Shown here: positions 26,570 through 35,246 of the stretch, in pieces | Layout: each line of letters begins with the position of its first letter | Numbering within the stretch: position 1 is the first letter of the stretch | Assembly (NCBI RefSeq): GCF_009193265.1 | Contig: NZ_VZZZ01000004.1 | Coordinates: forward strand, 455,158-519,157 | Length of the DNA: 64,000 nucleotides | DNA from: Marinobacter changyiensis | Lineage (GTDB): Bacteria > Pseudomonadota > Gammaproteobacteria > Pseudomonadales > Oleiphilaceae | Direction of reading: 5' to 3' | The notes under the pieces: generated by a model | What the model was told of the DNA's origin: nothing | Database searches by the model: none | Seen by the model: the letters and a program-made list of their open reading frames with translations, nothing else | Program-made: the position numbers and the translations under genes

Positions 26570-29104
26570 ATGAAATCGTTGCATACACGGGCCGTCGTTT
26601 ACGGCCTGGTAATTGTGCTCGGGTTGCTGAGCGCGTTGCCGAGCCTTCTTTCCCCCACTCTGTCCGATAAATTGCCGGACTGGTACCAGCAGAACACGGT
26701 GTCCCTGGGGCTGGACCTTCAGGGGGGCTCACACCTGCTGCTGGAAGCGGATATCCAGGAACTGTTTGCCAGCGAGCACGAAGCGATTGCCAGCGAGTTG
26801 ACTGCTTCCTTGCGTGAGGCAGGCATTCGTTACGGGCGCCTCCAAATTACCGATAAAGGTACCGATAAAGGTATCGAGCTACCGGTGCGACAGTCCGAAC
26901 GGACGTCCGAAGCAGTTGGCCTTGCCCGTGAACTGGCTTCGGAAACACCGGATGGCACGCGCCGGTTCGACGTCGATATCAATGGCGGGCGCCTGGTCCT
27001 GACGCTGACCGAGTCCTGGCGGGCGAGTGTCTCGAGGGATGCGGTAGAGCGAAGCCTGGAAGTGGTCAGGCGGCGGCTCGATGAAACCGGACTGGTAGAG
27101 CCCAGTATCACTCGCCAGGGCAGCGACGGCATTCTGGTCCAGATGCCGGGAGTTGCCGACCCAAGCGAGATTCGTGAATTGCTCGGGACCACGGCGAAAA
27201 TGACGTTTCAATGGGCGGCCCGGGAAACTGCGGAGGAAGATGTAGCAACGATTACCCTGCCGGGTGCCCATGAAGACAGACAATACAGGCTGGAAAAACG
27301 GGTTGCCATGGCGGGCGAGCACATCCGCGATGCCCGCTTGGCTTTCAATCCGGATACGAGCGAGCCGGTGGTCAGTTTCAAACTGGACGACAAAGGTGCC
27401 CGGCTGTTTGGGGACATGACCCGGGACAATATTGGTCGGCCCCTGGCCATCGTGTTGGATGGTGAAGTGATTACAGCGCCGGTGATCCGCAGCGCCATTG
27501 GCGCTAGCGGAGAGATCAGCGGCGGATTTACCGCAAAAGAAGCCAGCAACCTGGCCCTCCTCCTGCGGGCTGGTGCCTTGCCCGCGCCCTTGCATGTGGT
27601 GGAAGAACGTACCGTGGGCCCCGACCTGGGCAGTGACGCTATCGCCATGGGATTAACCACTGGCTTGCTGGGCGCCGCCATGGTGATTGCCTTCATGATA
27701 GGTCTTTATGGACGCTGGGGGTTGATCGCCTGTATCGGGTTGACGGTGAACATCGGTCTGGTCTTCGGAATACTGAGCCTGCTGGGGGCGACCCTGACCC
27801 TGCCAGGAATTGCCGGAATTATCCTCACCATTGGCATGGCGGTGGATGCGAATATCCTGATCAACGAGCGTATCCGTGAAGAATCCCGCCTGGGGAAGCC
27901 AGCCTGGATGGCCCTCCGGGAGGGATTTGGCAAGGCCTACAGGACGATTCTGGATTCCAACATCACTACCTTGATCGCGGTCAGCCTGCTGTTCCTGTTT
28001 GGCAGCGGTCCGGTCCGGGGTTTTGCCGTCACCATTGGCATAGGTCTGGTGACTTCCCTGTTTACAGCGATAGCGGTTACCCGCCTGATCATGGAGTGGC
28101 ACATCCGGGGCCGTGAGCGGGATCCGTTAGTGATTTCAGGTATTGCCTTGCTTGACCGCCTGAGCGAGCGGGGCGTAAATTTCATGCGCGGTCGCGTGAT
28201 AGGTCTCGTGGTATCGGCGGTGCTTTCCATTGCGGCAATCGCTCTGTTTGTGCAGCCGGGACTGAAATACGGCGTTGATTTTACTGGCGGTACCGTTGTG
28301 GAGGTACAGGCCCAGGGGGTAACGGTGGATCAATTGCGAACCACGCTTCAGGCCCAGGACCTTATGGACGCAGCCATTCAGGAAGCTGGCGCTGATGGGC
28401 GTTTTCTTATCCGCCTGCCGGCAGAGCAGGGCACGCCGGGGGCAACGGGGGAGCAGGTGACATTGCTCAAAACCGCCGTCACATCGATCGCGCCGAATGC
28501 CGAGTTCCCGAAGGTGGATATGGTCGGGCCGAAAGTCAGCGGTGGCTTCAGTGATGCCACCATTCTGGCCATCCTGTTGGCCGGTACCGGTATGCTGGCG
28601 TACCTCTGGTTCCGCTTCGAGTCACACTTTGCCTGGGCTGCGACGCTGACCATTGCACTGGATCTCACCAAAACCATCGGGTTTTTCGCCCTCGCCGGCG
28701 TGGAGTTCAACCTGACGGCGGTCGCGGCGCTACTCGCGCTGATGGGATACTCGGTCAACGATAAGGTGGTGGTGTTCGACCGAATCCGGGAAAACATCCG
28801 GAAGACACCTGAACGTACCATGCTGGATCTGCTGAACAATAGTATTTCATCGACGCTTACTCGCACTGTGTTTACTTCGGTAACGACCTTTTTGGCACTG
28901 TTGCCCATGGGCATTGCCGGTGGAGCGGCCGTTGCGAGTTTTGCCTTGCCCATGCTGTTCGGCATTGTGATTGGTACCAGCTCTTCGGTCTTTATCGCGT
29001 CGCCAATTCTGTATTATCTGGCTCAGCGGCGGGCGAGGAGGGGGCTCGCCCAGTTGCGGCCGACCGCCGAGGAAATACGCAAGGAATTGGAACTCATACC
29101 CTAA
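26570..29104 (+). CDS. secDF: Fused protein-export subunit SecDF
   Basis: 844 residues. The SecD half has a first helix, GLDLQGGSHLLLEAD at 47-61, a large periplasmic domain and the helix bearing TIGMAVDANILINERIREE with the conserved Asp. The SecF half begins near 550 with LKYGVDFTGGTVVEVQAQ and includes GYSVNDKVVVFDRIREN with the conserved Asp/Arg. In most gammaproteobacteria SecD and SecF are separate genes next to yajC. This fused copy stands alone without yajC, so it is probably a second, accessory SecDF. It uses proton-motive force to aid late translocation. Confidence 0.9.
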   Translation: MKSLHTRAVVYGLVIVLGLLSALPSLLSPTLSDKLPDWYQQNTVSLGLDLQGGSHLLLEADIQELFASEHEAIASELTASLREAGIRYGRLQITDKGTDKGIELPVRQSERTSEAVGLARELASETPDGTRRFDVDINGGRLVLTLTESWRASVSRDAVERSLEVVRRRLDETGLVEPSITRQGSDGILVQMPGVADPSEIRELLGTTAKMTFQWAARETAEEDVATITLPGAHEDRQYRLEKRVAMAGEHIRDARLAFNPDTSEPVVSFKLDDKGARLFGDMTRDNIGRPLAIVLDGEVITAPVIRSAIGASGEISGGFTAKEASNLALLLRAGALPAPLHVVEERTVGPDLGSDAIAMGLTTGLLGAAMVIAFMIGLYGRWGLIACIGLTVNIGLVFGILSLLGATLTLPGIAGIILTIGMAVDANILINERIREESRLGKPAWMALREGFGKAYRTILDSNITTLIAVSLLFLFGSGPVRGFAVTIGIGLVTSLFTAIAVTRLIMEWHIRGRERDPLVISGIALLDRLSERGVNFMRGRVIGLVVSAVLSIAAIALFVQPGLKYGVDFTGGTVVEVQAQGVTVDQLRTTLQAQDLMDAAIQEAGADGRFLIRLPAEQGTPGATGEQVTLLKTAVTSIAPNAEFPKVDMVGPKVSGGFSDATILAILLAGTGMLAYLWFRFESHFAWAATLTIALDLTKTIGFFALAGVEFNLTAVAALLALMGYSVNDKVVVFDRIRENIRKTPERTMLDLLNNSISSTLTRTVFTSVTTFLALLPMGIAGGAAVASFALPMLFGIVIGTSSSVFIASPILYYLAQRRARRGLAQLRPTAEEIRKELELIP

Positions 29105-29342
29105 GGAAGTTACTGATGCCAGGGCAGACACGGTCACACTAGAGAATTGGCCGAGGACGAGCCCTTTGATCAGGAAACCGTTGGACGACCACCCCACGGG
29201 CCGAGTGTATTCACGAGAGCAGTTGCGGGCGCTCGCCGATCTCCTCGACTCCGCGTCTAACCGCATTGGCGCACGCATCTGGCTGACGGAGCAGAGCGCA
29301 CAACAGACCAAAAGGAATAGTGGAGAGCCCGATCTGGCATAC

Positions 29343-29831
29343 TCAAGGTCTCGAAGTCGTCCAGCTGACGATTCGCCCCGATACTCCTGTCGGTCCGATA
29401 TGTACGGTCCGGGTTTCCACGAGCCGCGCGCGACCTCCGGCCATCAGCCCGCGAATGCCATCGTTCCCAATATCCAGATCAACCGTGATGAGGCTTGGTG
29501 AAGCCGGGACCATGAACTCACCTTGCTTGATCTGGTAGCGGCGCTTCGCGACGTCCATGTGGTCATAAAGAAGGCAAGCCAGCGGCCCGGCCGCCATGCG
29601 CGATACGCCGTTTTGGCGTAAAAAAGTCGAGCCTGAAAGTCCCGCCCGCCGCATCCGATACGAAGGCAATCTCGGACAGTCCAAGGTGCGCGGCAGCGGC
29701 TAGCATTTCGGTTTCAGTCAAACCGTCGGCGTCCAGAACCACTCCGGCTGGGTTTCCCCCATGTCGTCGCCAGAGACAAAACTTTTGATGATCTGCACCT
29801 CGATAGTGGTCACATCATGAAGGTTTTGCAT
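29343..29831 (-). pseudogene. Internally deleted PhzF-family gene
   Basis: The ATG at 29831 begins a PhzF-like start (TTIEVQIIKSFVSGDD) that soon loses frame. Homology reappears as SRMAAGPLACLLYDHMDVAK through GGRARLVETRTVHI, matching the C-terminal third of PhzF proteins such as the one at 8992-9867. The central region, including most of the active site, is deleted. It lies divergent from a truncated LysR gene, mirroring the intact pair at 9-11 kb. Confidence 0.75.
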
Positions 29832-29942
29832 GACTGTCTCCTTGCGCTATACCTTGTGTTATCAAGTATGTCAGCAAAATTTGACGGTCAGAACTGCATC
29901 CGGAGTCATATGTGCATGAGAGAGCCTCATTAATTGGCCGAG

Positions 29943-30299
29943 ATGAATGAACGCATTCCGCGTCTAGCGGCCGCTGCGCCGGTCCTGATCGCCATCGCCG
30001 AAGAAGGCAGCTTGTCGCGTGCGGCTTTGCGATTGGGGTTGCATCAGACAGCTGTAAGCCATCGCATCAGGTCTCTTGAAGACATGCTGGGGCATGTGAT
30101 CTTCCTGCGGACGACACGATCGCTGACCCCGACTGAGGTTGGCCGAATCGTTCTGGAGGCAGCGCAGGCCACGATCGGCGAATGGGGCCGCGCGCTGGAC
30201 CGTGTCGCGCACGAGTTTGCCGCGACCAGAGCCTACACCCACTTGTTGCAATGGCTGCGGGAGGAGGTGGCCTTGTCGGCTGCATCTCGGAGGCACTAA
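29943..30299 (+). pseudogene. LysR regulator, N-terminal fragment
   Basis: About 118 codons. The winged helix is intact (IAEEGSLSRAALRLGLHQTA, VSHRIRSLEDMLGHVIFLRT) and the linker helix follows, but the inducer-binding domain of about 200 residues is missing and a stop appears after ALSAASRRH. It is divergent from the decayed PhzF gene and was probably its regulator. It might still bind DNA, but should not respond to ligand. Confidence 0.7.
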
Positions 30300-30531
30300 A
30301 GTGCGCGGGTGTGATCCAGCGTTATACCTAGGAGGAAGCAATGTGATGAAATGATACTTCTCGGGAACGCCGGAGCCGTAAACAGCGTATTGCCCAGGCA
30401 AATGCTGACTGGAGCGCGGGAAGACTTCCAAGGTTTCTGGAAATGAGGAAGAGTTCGTTCCATTACCTTAAACGACCCAGACAGTGCTAAATTTTCGAGA
30501 TGCCCACGACATCCAGCCAGAGGATATTAAA

Positions 30532-30942
30532 ATGAAGCGACCAAAGTTTCTTCAGGATTTGATCAAGCAGCTCTCGCCAAAACTGGACTCGACATCCTAT
30601 GTCTACTGCACAGTGGCTCACGCAACGTATGGCGAACTGGAAATGCTGAAACCCATTGTCAGCATTGCCGAACTGGAAGGTCTTACCCTGGTCATTCCTC
30701 TGGAGCAGGCAAAGGCCGAGGGCCTGGACTACTACAGAGTCTTCCGCCGCATCACGCTCGAAGGCCACTCCAGTCTTGAAGCTCTGGGGCTCACATCCGT
30801 GGTGACGAGCCTGCTTGCCGAGCGGGGCATTACCACCAATGTCATAGCAGGGTTTTATCACGACCACATGTTTGTACCCAACGATCGAATCGATGAGGCT
30901 ATGGAAGCACTGAAGGAGCTCGCCAGCAAACCCAACGGTTAG
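30532..30942 (+). CDS. ACT-domain protein
   Basis: 136 residues from the ATG at 30532, preceded by AGAGGA; an earlier in-frame start overlaps the IS-like repeat and is rejected. The pattern VYCTVAHATYGELEMLKPIV, FRRITLEGHSSLEALGLTSV and GITTNVIAGFYHDHMFVP fits the COG3602 ACT-like group. Such proteins bind small ligands, often amino acids, but no specific role is established. It stands alone between remnants, flanked on both sides by the dispersed TTTAGCACTTT repeat. Confidence 0.7.
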   Translation: MKRPKFLQDLIKQLSPKLDSTSYVYCTVAHATYGELEMLKPIVSIAELEGLTLVIPLEQAKAEGLDYYRVFRRITLEGHSSLEALGLTSVVTSLLAERGITTNVIAGFYHDHMFVPNDRIDEAMEALKELASKPNG

Positions 30943-30949
30943 AGGTGGG

Positions 30950-31055
30950 TGGACGACCAGAGAAAGTACTGAATCACAGTAAAGGAAAATCAATAAATTG
31001 GGTTCAGGATTCCACACAAAGTGCTAAAGAAGCTTGAAGTAGATTCTAGAATATT
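30950..31055. repeat. IS21-like end repeat cluster, copy 1
   Basis: Holds GGACGACCAGAGAAAGTACT, TCCACACAAAGTGCTAAAG and GAAGTAGATTCTAGAATA in that order. The last two recur in the same order at 51999-52068. A partial copy (CAGTGCTAAATT) also lies at 30482. No transposase is attached. The rest of the gap to 31265 has no gene. Confidence 0.6.
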
Positions 31056-31265
31056 GGGTTTATCTGATTTCCCACAGAAATACTGCAGGATTTTATTTTC
31101 AGGTAAGCTATTTTTAAATTAGGTCTAATTCCATCTCTTGGCAAAAATCATTGGAACGGCAGTTGGAATTTCGCAACATCGAGATAGGCTAATGTTCGAT
31201 GGTGTTGAAGTCCTTCGGCAACCAGCCTCACCATTATAGCTTCTTGACCAGTTTAAGGAGAGATC

Positions 31266-31805
31266 ATGGCTGGCATCGAGGAAATGATTGACGACATACT
31301 GCGTCGCGAAGGCGGCTATGTGGACCACCCCGCCGATCGCGGCGGGCCCACCAACTTTGGAATTACCCAAAACACCCTTTCCCGTTATATCGGCCGCGCC
31401 GCGTTAAAAAGCGAAGTCAGGAATCTCAGTGAAGACGTAGCCCGGGATATCTACGAGAGCAACTACTTCGAAGGTCCGCGCATCCACCGCCTACCGGAAG
31501 AAATTCAGCCTTTTATTTTCGATTGCGCGGTCAACCATGGCCCGCGCCGGGCGATAAAATTCGTGCAAAGCGTGATCAACCAGGCTGGTAAGGAGCCGCC
31601 CCTGGACGAGGACGGCGCCATGGGCCCCAACACCGCCAAAGCCGCTGCCTGGGCCCAAAACATCATGGGCGACTATTTTCTCAAGGCCTTATTGGAAGAG
31701 CGGCGCAACTTTTACCGCACCATCGTCGCTGCCCGCCCTTCACAGGAAGTTTTCCTCCGAGGTTGGATGAACCGTGTGGACGAATTTGAGCAGGAGGTAG
31801 CCTAA
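31266..31805 (+). CDS. Phage-type endolysin, GH108 N-acetylmuramidase
   Basis: 179 residues after AAGGAGAG. The N-terminal GH108 domain shows LRREGGYVDHPADRGGPTNF with the catalytic Glu in the EGGY motif and GITQNTLSRYIGR. A peptidoglycan-binding-like second domain begins near 90 (FDCAVNHGPRRAIKFVQSVI, DGAMGPNTAKAA). It cleaves the glycan backbone of peptidoglycan. It overlaps the holin gene by one base; together they form a complete lysis cassette with no phage structural genes around. Confidence 0.9.
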   Translation: MAGIEEMIDDILRREGGYVDHPADRGGPTNFGITQNTLSRYIGRAALKSEVRNLSEDVARDIYESNYFEGPRIHRLPEEIQPFIFDCAVNHGPRRAIKFVQSVINQAGKEPPLDEDGAMGPNTAKAAAWAQNIMGDYFLKALLEERRNFYRTIVAARPSQEVFLRGWMNRVDEFEQEVA

Positions 31806-32395
31806 TGGCCTGGTGGAGCGCAATCGGCGATATTTTCACGGGTGGCAAAGAAGTTGTCGAGGTTTTCAAGCCCAACGCCACCGAAAAAGAACAGCACCGA
31901 CACGTCGAAGTCATTGCTGACCTCGACCGCGACAAAGCCGTGATGTCGCAATTCGCTGCTGAGTTCGTCGACCGAAAAAATCGCACCTGGTGGGATTCGC
32001 TAATCGACGGATTAAATCGCGCGGTGCGCCCGATCATCACCTTTGGCGTGCTGGCGTTTTTTATTATCGCGCCTTTAAGTCCGGAAAGGTTCCTCCTGAT
32101 CGCCGAATCCTACAGCCTCATGCCCACCGGCTACTGGGCGTTGCTGAGTGTCATCGTCGGCTTCTACTTCGGCGGGCGCATGCAAATAAAATCCCAGGAT
32201 ATGGCGGTAAGAAAAGACGCCGTGCAAGCCGCAAAAAACCTGGTCGTAATGCGCAGGGAATTTCGGCAATTGGACGAGGAGGATGACAGTAAGGAATCGA
32301 AAATCTTCGAAGCTGCCGTGACCGAGCAGGGAACGCGGCCGAGCAATAAAGTGGTCGCGGAATGGTTGGCGATGAACAAGCCGGTGAATGATTGA
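31805..32395 (+). CDS. Holin of the 3TM (gene-transfer-release) type
   Basis: 196 residues. The opening MAWWSAIGDIFTGGKEVVEV and the block KNRTWWDSLIDGLNRAVRPI, then two or three helices (about 79-97 and 108-125) and a charged tail, match the PF11351-style holin family. It would form membrane lesions that release the preceding endolysin. Start and stop overlap in TAATG with the endolysin gene, which indicates translational coupling. Confidence 0.8.
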   Translation: MAWWSAIGDIFTGGKEVVEVFKPNATEKEQHRHVEVIADLDRDKAVMSQFAAEFVDRKNRTWWDSLIDGLNRAVRPIITFGVLAFFIIAPLSPERFLLIAESYSLMPTGYWALLSVIVGFYFGGRMQIKSQDMAVRKDAVQAAKNLVVMRREFRQLDEEDDSKESKIFEAAVTEQGTRPSNKVVAEWLAMNKPVND

Positions 32396-32443
32396 GCGGT
32401 AGATCGCCTGGTTGCTTCTATCTACCAACAGGTCGTCAGGGTT

Positions 32444-32623
32444 CTGAAGCAGATGTACGCGGAGCTGAGCCTGGATCACAAACTGCTGAAGGATGTGATT
32501 GAAAAAGCTGTAAAGCCGGCCGTTCGATGAGAACTGGTGGATTACCTCAAGCAGGCTCATGGTCTTAGCACCCGCCGAGCCTGCCGAATTGCTGGCGTCA
32601 GTGACTCTGTGTATCGCTACCGA
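32444..32623 (+). pseudogene. IS3-family transposase OrfA/OrfB junction fragment
   Basis: The OrfA C-terminus reads LKQMYAELSLDHKLLKDVIE, followed by an in-frame TGA. The OrfB N-terminus then reads LKQAHGLSTRRACRIAGVSD. Both are IS3-type motifs. The element is cut on each side, and its right border joins the EAL fragment directly. Confidence 0.75.
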
Positions 32624-32628
32624 CTGAT

Positions 32629-32988
32629 ATGGACGATGTTATTCAGAAAATGACGCGTTTAACCGATTTAGGCATAGAATTCTCGGTGGATGACTTCGGT
32701 ACCGGATATTCCTCGCTCCATTATCTACGGCGGCTTCCAATCAGAGAACTTAAGATCGATAAGAGCTTCGTGCTCAATGCGCCGGATGACCCAATGGATA
32801 CCGCAATAATTGCAACAATTTATAAACTTGGGGAGTTTTTTGGGCTTCGCATTGTAGCCGAGGGTGTAGAGACCAAGCAGCATGCTGAGTTTCTGCATGC
32901 GCGTTTTCCGTGTGCAATACACCAGGGTTTCTTTTATTCACTCCCGATACCAATGAAAGATTGGATAAAGAATCAACTGCTCCTATGA
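32629..32988 (+). pseudogene. EAL-domain C-terminal fragment
   Basis: 119 codons cover only the second half of an EAL phosphodiesterase: FSVDDFGTGYSSLHYLRRLP, LKIDKSFV, IVAEGVET and HQGFFYS are all intact, unlike in the full-length EAL at the window start. The EAL motif itself and the N-terminal half of the barrel are missing, having been replaced by an IS3 fragment. It cannot form a complete active site. Confidence 0.75.
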
Positions 32989-33156
32989 TTAAAGCATAGG
33001 ATGAATTGCCATTAGTAGCCAACGTTACCCCCCGCAATTCGAGGACCAAGCGGTCCGATAATTGCTGGAGGAGGGCATACCGTCGCCGTGAATGTTTGCT
33101 ATGTTTCTATCGAATATGACCCAAGCTGCACTTGCAGGTGGTAGTCGGTTTCCTTC

Positions 33157-33813
33157 ATGGATGCATCAAAAATGAACGCCACAAAGAAATGCCCCCGATC
33201 CACCGGTTTTTTGATCGCCACCATCCTTGCCTTCCTGTTATTTGGCGGGTGCGCCTATGGCCCGGAGGTAAAAAGCGTTCGCAAGTCACCCGACGTTTCG
33301 CAATCCCCCCGGAATCTGCTGGTGCTGGCGATCAGTTCCGATGAGGAAATTCGGGCGGTAATGGAGAAAGCCCTGGTGGCCCGCCTCAAAAATGCCGGAT
33401 ACCAAGCTGAAGCCTATGGCCCTGTGACGTCGATGCCCTGGGACGATCCCGAATCGCTGCAAAAGAGGGTTCAGCAACGGGGGCAGCCACAAGGGGCCGA
33501 CGGGGTATTAACCGTTTCTCTGGTTAACAAGAAAAAACAGGTTGACCACATTCCCGGCCAGGTCGTGTTTAATCCGGTGGAAACAAGCATTGGACCGCTC
33601 GCGTCCGTTACCTATATGGAAACCATGGTGATACCGGAACGCTTCGAGGAATCAACCCGATACGTTTTGCGTACCACACTCTTTGACAGTGAATCCGGCG
33701 ACTCCATCTGGCAGATGTTCTCCAGTACCGTCGACCCGAAATCCCTGGAACAGGCCACCAGCGAGTTTTCTCGCGTCGTCGTCCGCGAACTCCAAAAATC
33801 CTTCACCGAATGA
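33157..33813 (+). CDS. Predicted lipoprotein of unknown function
   Basis: 218 residues (or 213 from a second ATG at 33172). A lipobox LLFGGC follows the hydrophobic segment at about 18-30. The body alternates strands and helices (LLVLAISSDEEIRAVMEKAL, DGVLTVSLVNKKKQV, YVLRTTLFDSESGDSIWQMF), resembling small envelope lipoproteins that handle oligomeric assembly, but I recognise no named family. It overlaps the next lipoprotein gene by four bases (ATGA), so the two are translationally coupled. Confidence 0.65.
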   Translation: MDASKMNATKKCPRSTGFLIATILAFLLFGGCAYGPEVKSVRKSPDVSQSPRNLLVLAISSDEEIRAVMEKALVARLKNAGYQAEAYGPVTSMPWDDPESLQKRVQQRGQPQGADGVLTVSLVNKKKQVDHIPGQVVFNPVETSIGPLASVTYMETMVIPERFEESTRYVLRTTLFDSESGDSIWQMFSSTVDPKSLEQATSEFSRVVVRELQKSFTE

Positions 33814-34355
33814 GCGCCCCCATGACAAGCCGCACTCCCCAACCGTTTATTGCAATGATTCTGGGCCTGACCCTGACCCTCACAGGCTGCTCCGTTACCC
33901 AGAAGCTCACCCTGGGCGTGGACGATCCCTGCGCTTCCCTGAAGGCCATTATTGCGGACTATCCGTCGGGATTTGCCCAGTACCGCGGAAGCGCCAACAA
34001 CTTCAACACCATGACAGTTTTTTCGGCAAAGGAGCAGATCATCAAGGGCCACTGTGAGATATGGTCCTGGGCTAACAACGATTCGGCCTATGTCTGCTCA
34101 GTCAATGCGCCCAATGATGAGGTGGCCGCCGCACGTTACGACACAGCGGTCAGCTCCACATCCCAGTGTATTGGAAACACCTGGCAATCGGCCGAAAGGG
34201 ATCGCGTCCGGGACGGCGACAAAGCCGGTGTAGCAACCCATTTCAAATCACCAGATCCAGCCGATCCGGGTGTGTCGGTTCACAGGGTGGCGTTTCGGGG
34301 GAGCTCTTCGGTCTACGTCTACGTGGGTAAGTCGGGCCAGACGGGCGACTTCTGA
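33810..34355 (+). CDS. Second predicted lipoprotein
   Basis: 181 residues with a signal peptide ending in the lipobox LTLTGC (Cys near 27). Four further cysteines (DPCASLK, GHCEIW, YVCSVN, SQCIGN) suggest disulphides in the periplasm. It shares ATGA with the preceding lipoprotein. No family recognised; probably an outer-membrane-anchored partner of the upstream product. Confidence 0.6.
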   Translation: MSAPMTSRTPQPFIAMILGLTLTLTGCSVTQKLTLGVDDPCASLKAIIADYPSGFAQYRGSANNFNTMTVFSAKEQIIKGHCEIWSWANNDSAYVCSVNAPNDEVAAARYDTAVSSTSQCIGNTWQSAERDRVRDGDKAGVATHFKSPDPADPGVSVHRVAFRGSSSVYVYVGKSGQTGDF

Positions 34356-34413
34356 ACCGCGCGATCCGGAAAACGCCATGCCTGAAACCCAAAATCAACT
34401 GGTTAGGGCGGAA

Positions 34414-34445
34414 TTTCCACACAAAGTACTAAATTCGTCGTCCTG
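34414..34445. repeat. IS21-like end repeat, copy 2
   Basis: TTTCCACACAAAGTACTAAA followed by TTCGTCGTCCTG; nearly the same unit lies at 52038-52068 and 42506-42530. The rest of the gap between 34356 and 34670 shows no gene. Confidence 0.55.
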
Positions 34446-34670
34446 ATCAAGATTGACCATGACCTCGCATTAGGCCGACCCAGAGATGGAGAATTCGACC
34501 CCAGTTGTCTTTTTTGCTGTCCCAGTTTGGGTTTGGCGATCCGAATTAGGGGAAGGGTTTCGTGACTAGCCCGATATTATTCCATGTGTTCCTAAACCTT
34601 AAAAAGTGACCTAATCTGATAAGGCTATTGAATCCTTTGAAAATTATCCGAATTGCTGGAGATTAGCCAG

Positions 34671-35078
34671 ATGAAAACAAAACCATCGACCTTACTCGGT
34701 CTTGCATTAGGCATTGGGCTGACCGGGTGCTCTGCAATGAAATCTTCCGAGCTCTCTGACACTGCCACAAAGACATCCGACTCACCGATAGCTCAGTTTA
34801 AATGCGCGGACCGTAATGGCAATGAATATATTGATCAGTCTGAGCTCGTATATTTGCGCCAATGCGGTATCGGAGAAGATCTCGCTTGTGGGAGTGTTCC
34901 AGAGTCAGGTAAAGAGCGACCGGCAAAAACTGACTTCGATCTTGGACTAAGATTTCTGCAGATTACAGACGCTGACGGAGACGATCGGATCAGCAAACTG
35001 GAATTTCGGGCTCATTGTAACGACGACGAATTTAGTACTTCTTGTGAAAATTCAGTACTTTCTGTGGCTACTCTTTAG
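34671..35078 (+). CDS. EF-hand lipoprotein with repeat-derived C-terminus
   Basis: 135 residues from the ATG at 34671, chosen for GGAG upstream. The signal peptide ends in the lipobox IGLTGC. Two EF-hand calcium loops are visible: DRNGNEYIDQSE and DADGDDRISKLE. The final residues (about NSVLSVATL) and the stop codon are encoded by the dispersed repeat at 35051, so the original C-terminus has probably been lost. It may still bind calcium in the periplasm. Confidence 0.65.
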   Translation: MKTKPSTLLGLALGIGLTGCSAMKSSELSDTATKTSDSPIAQFKCADRNGNEYIDQSELVYLRQCGIGEDLACGSVPESGKERPAKTDFDLGLRFLQITDADGDDRISKLEFRAHCNDDEFSTSCENSVLSVATL

Positions 35079-35129
35079 CACTTTCTGTGGTCGTTCATGT
35101 CATGGACGACCACAGAAAGTACTGAATTA
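35051..35129. repeat. IS21-like end repeats, copies 3-5, head-to-head
   Basis: One unit TTCAGTACTTTCTGTGG at 35051, then two units facing each other at 35077-35099 and 35101-35123. The arms match at 21 of 23 positions around a single base, giving a long potential hairpin. Core: AGYACTTTCTGTGGTCGT. Confidence 0.7.
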
Positions 35130-35246
35130 TCCGAAAAAGAAATCAATGGGTTAGGACTCTAATTACGCATGCACCAATGCAGGAAACGGCCAAGGTAAAG
35201 AGAGGGATGCTTCGAAAAGTTCTGCACGGCCCGTAAAAAAGACTCC

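Noticed and set aside
29105..29342. Frame with REQLRALADLLDSASNRIGA after SecDF
   Set aside because: It looks protein-like but has no start, no known family and runs into the PhzF remnant on the other strand; too weak to call.
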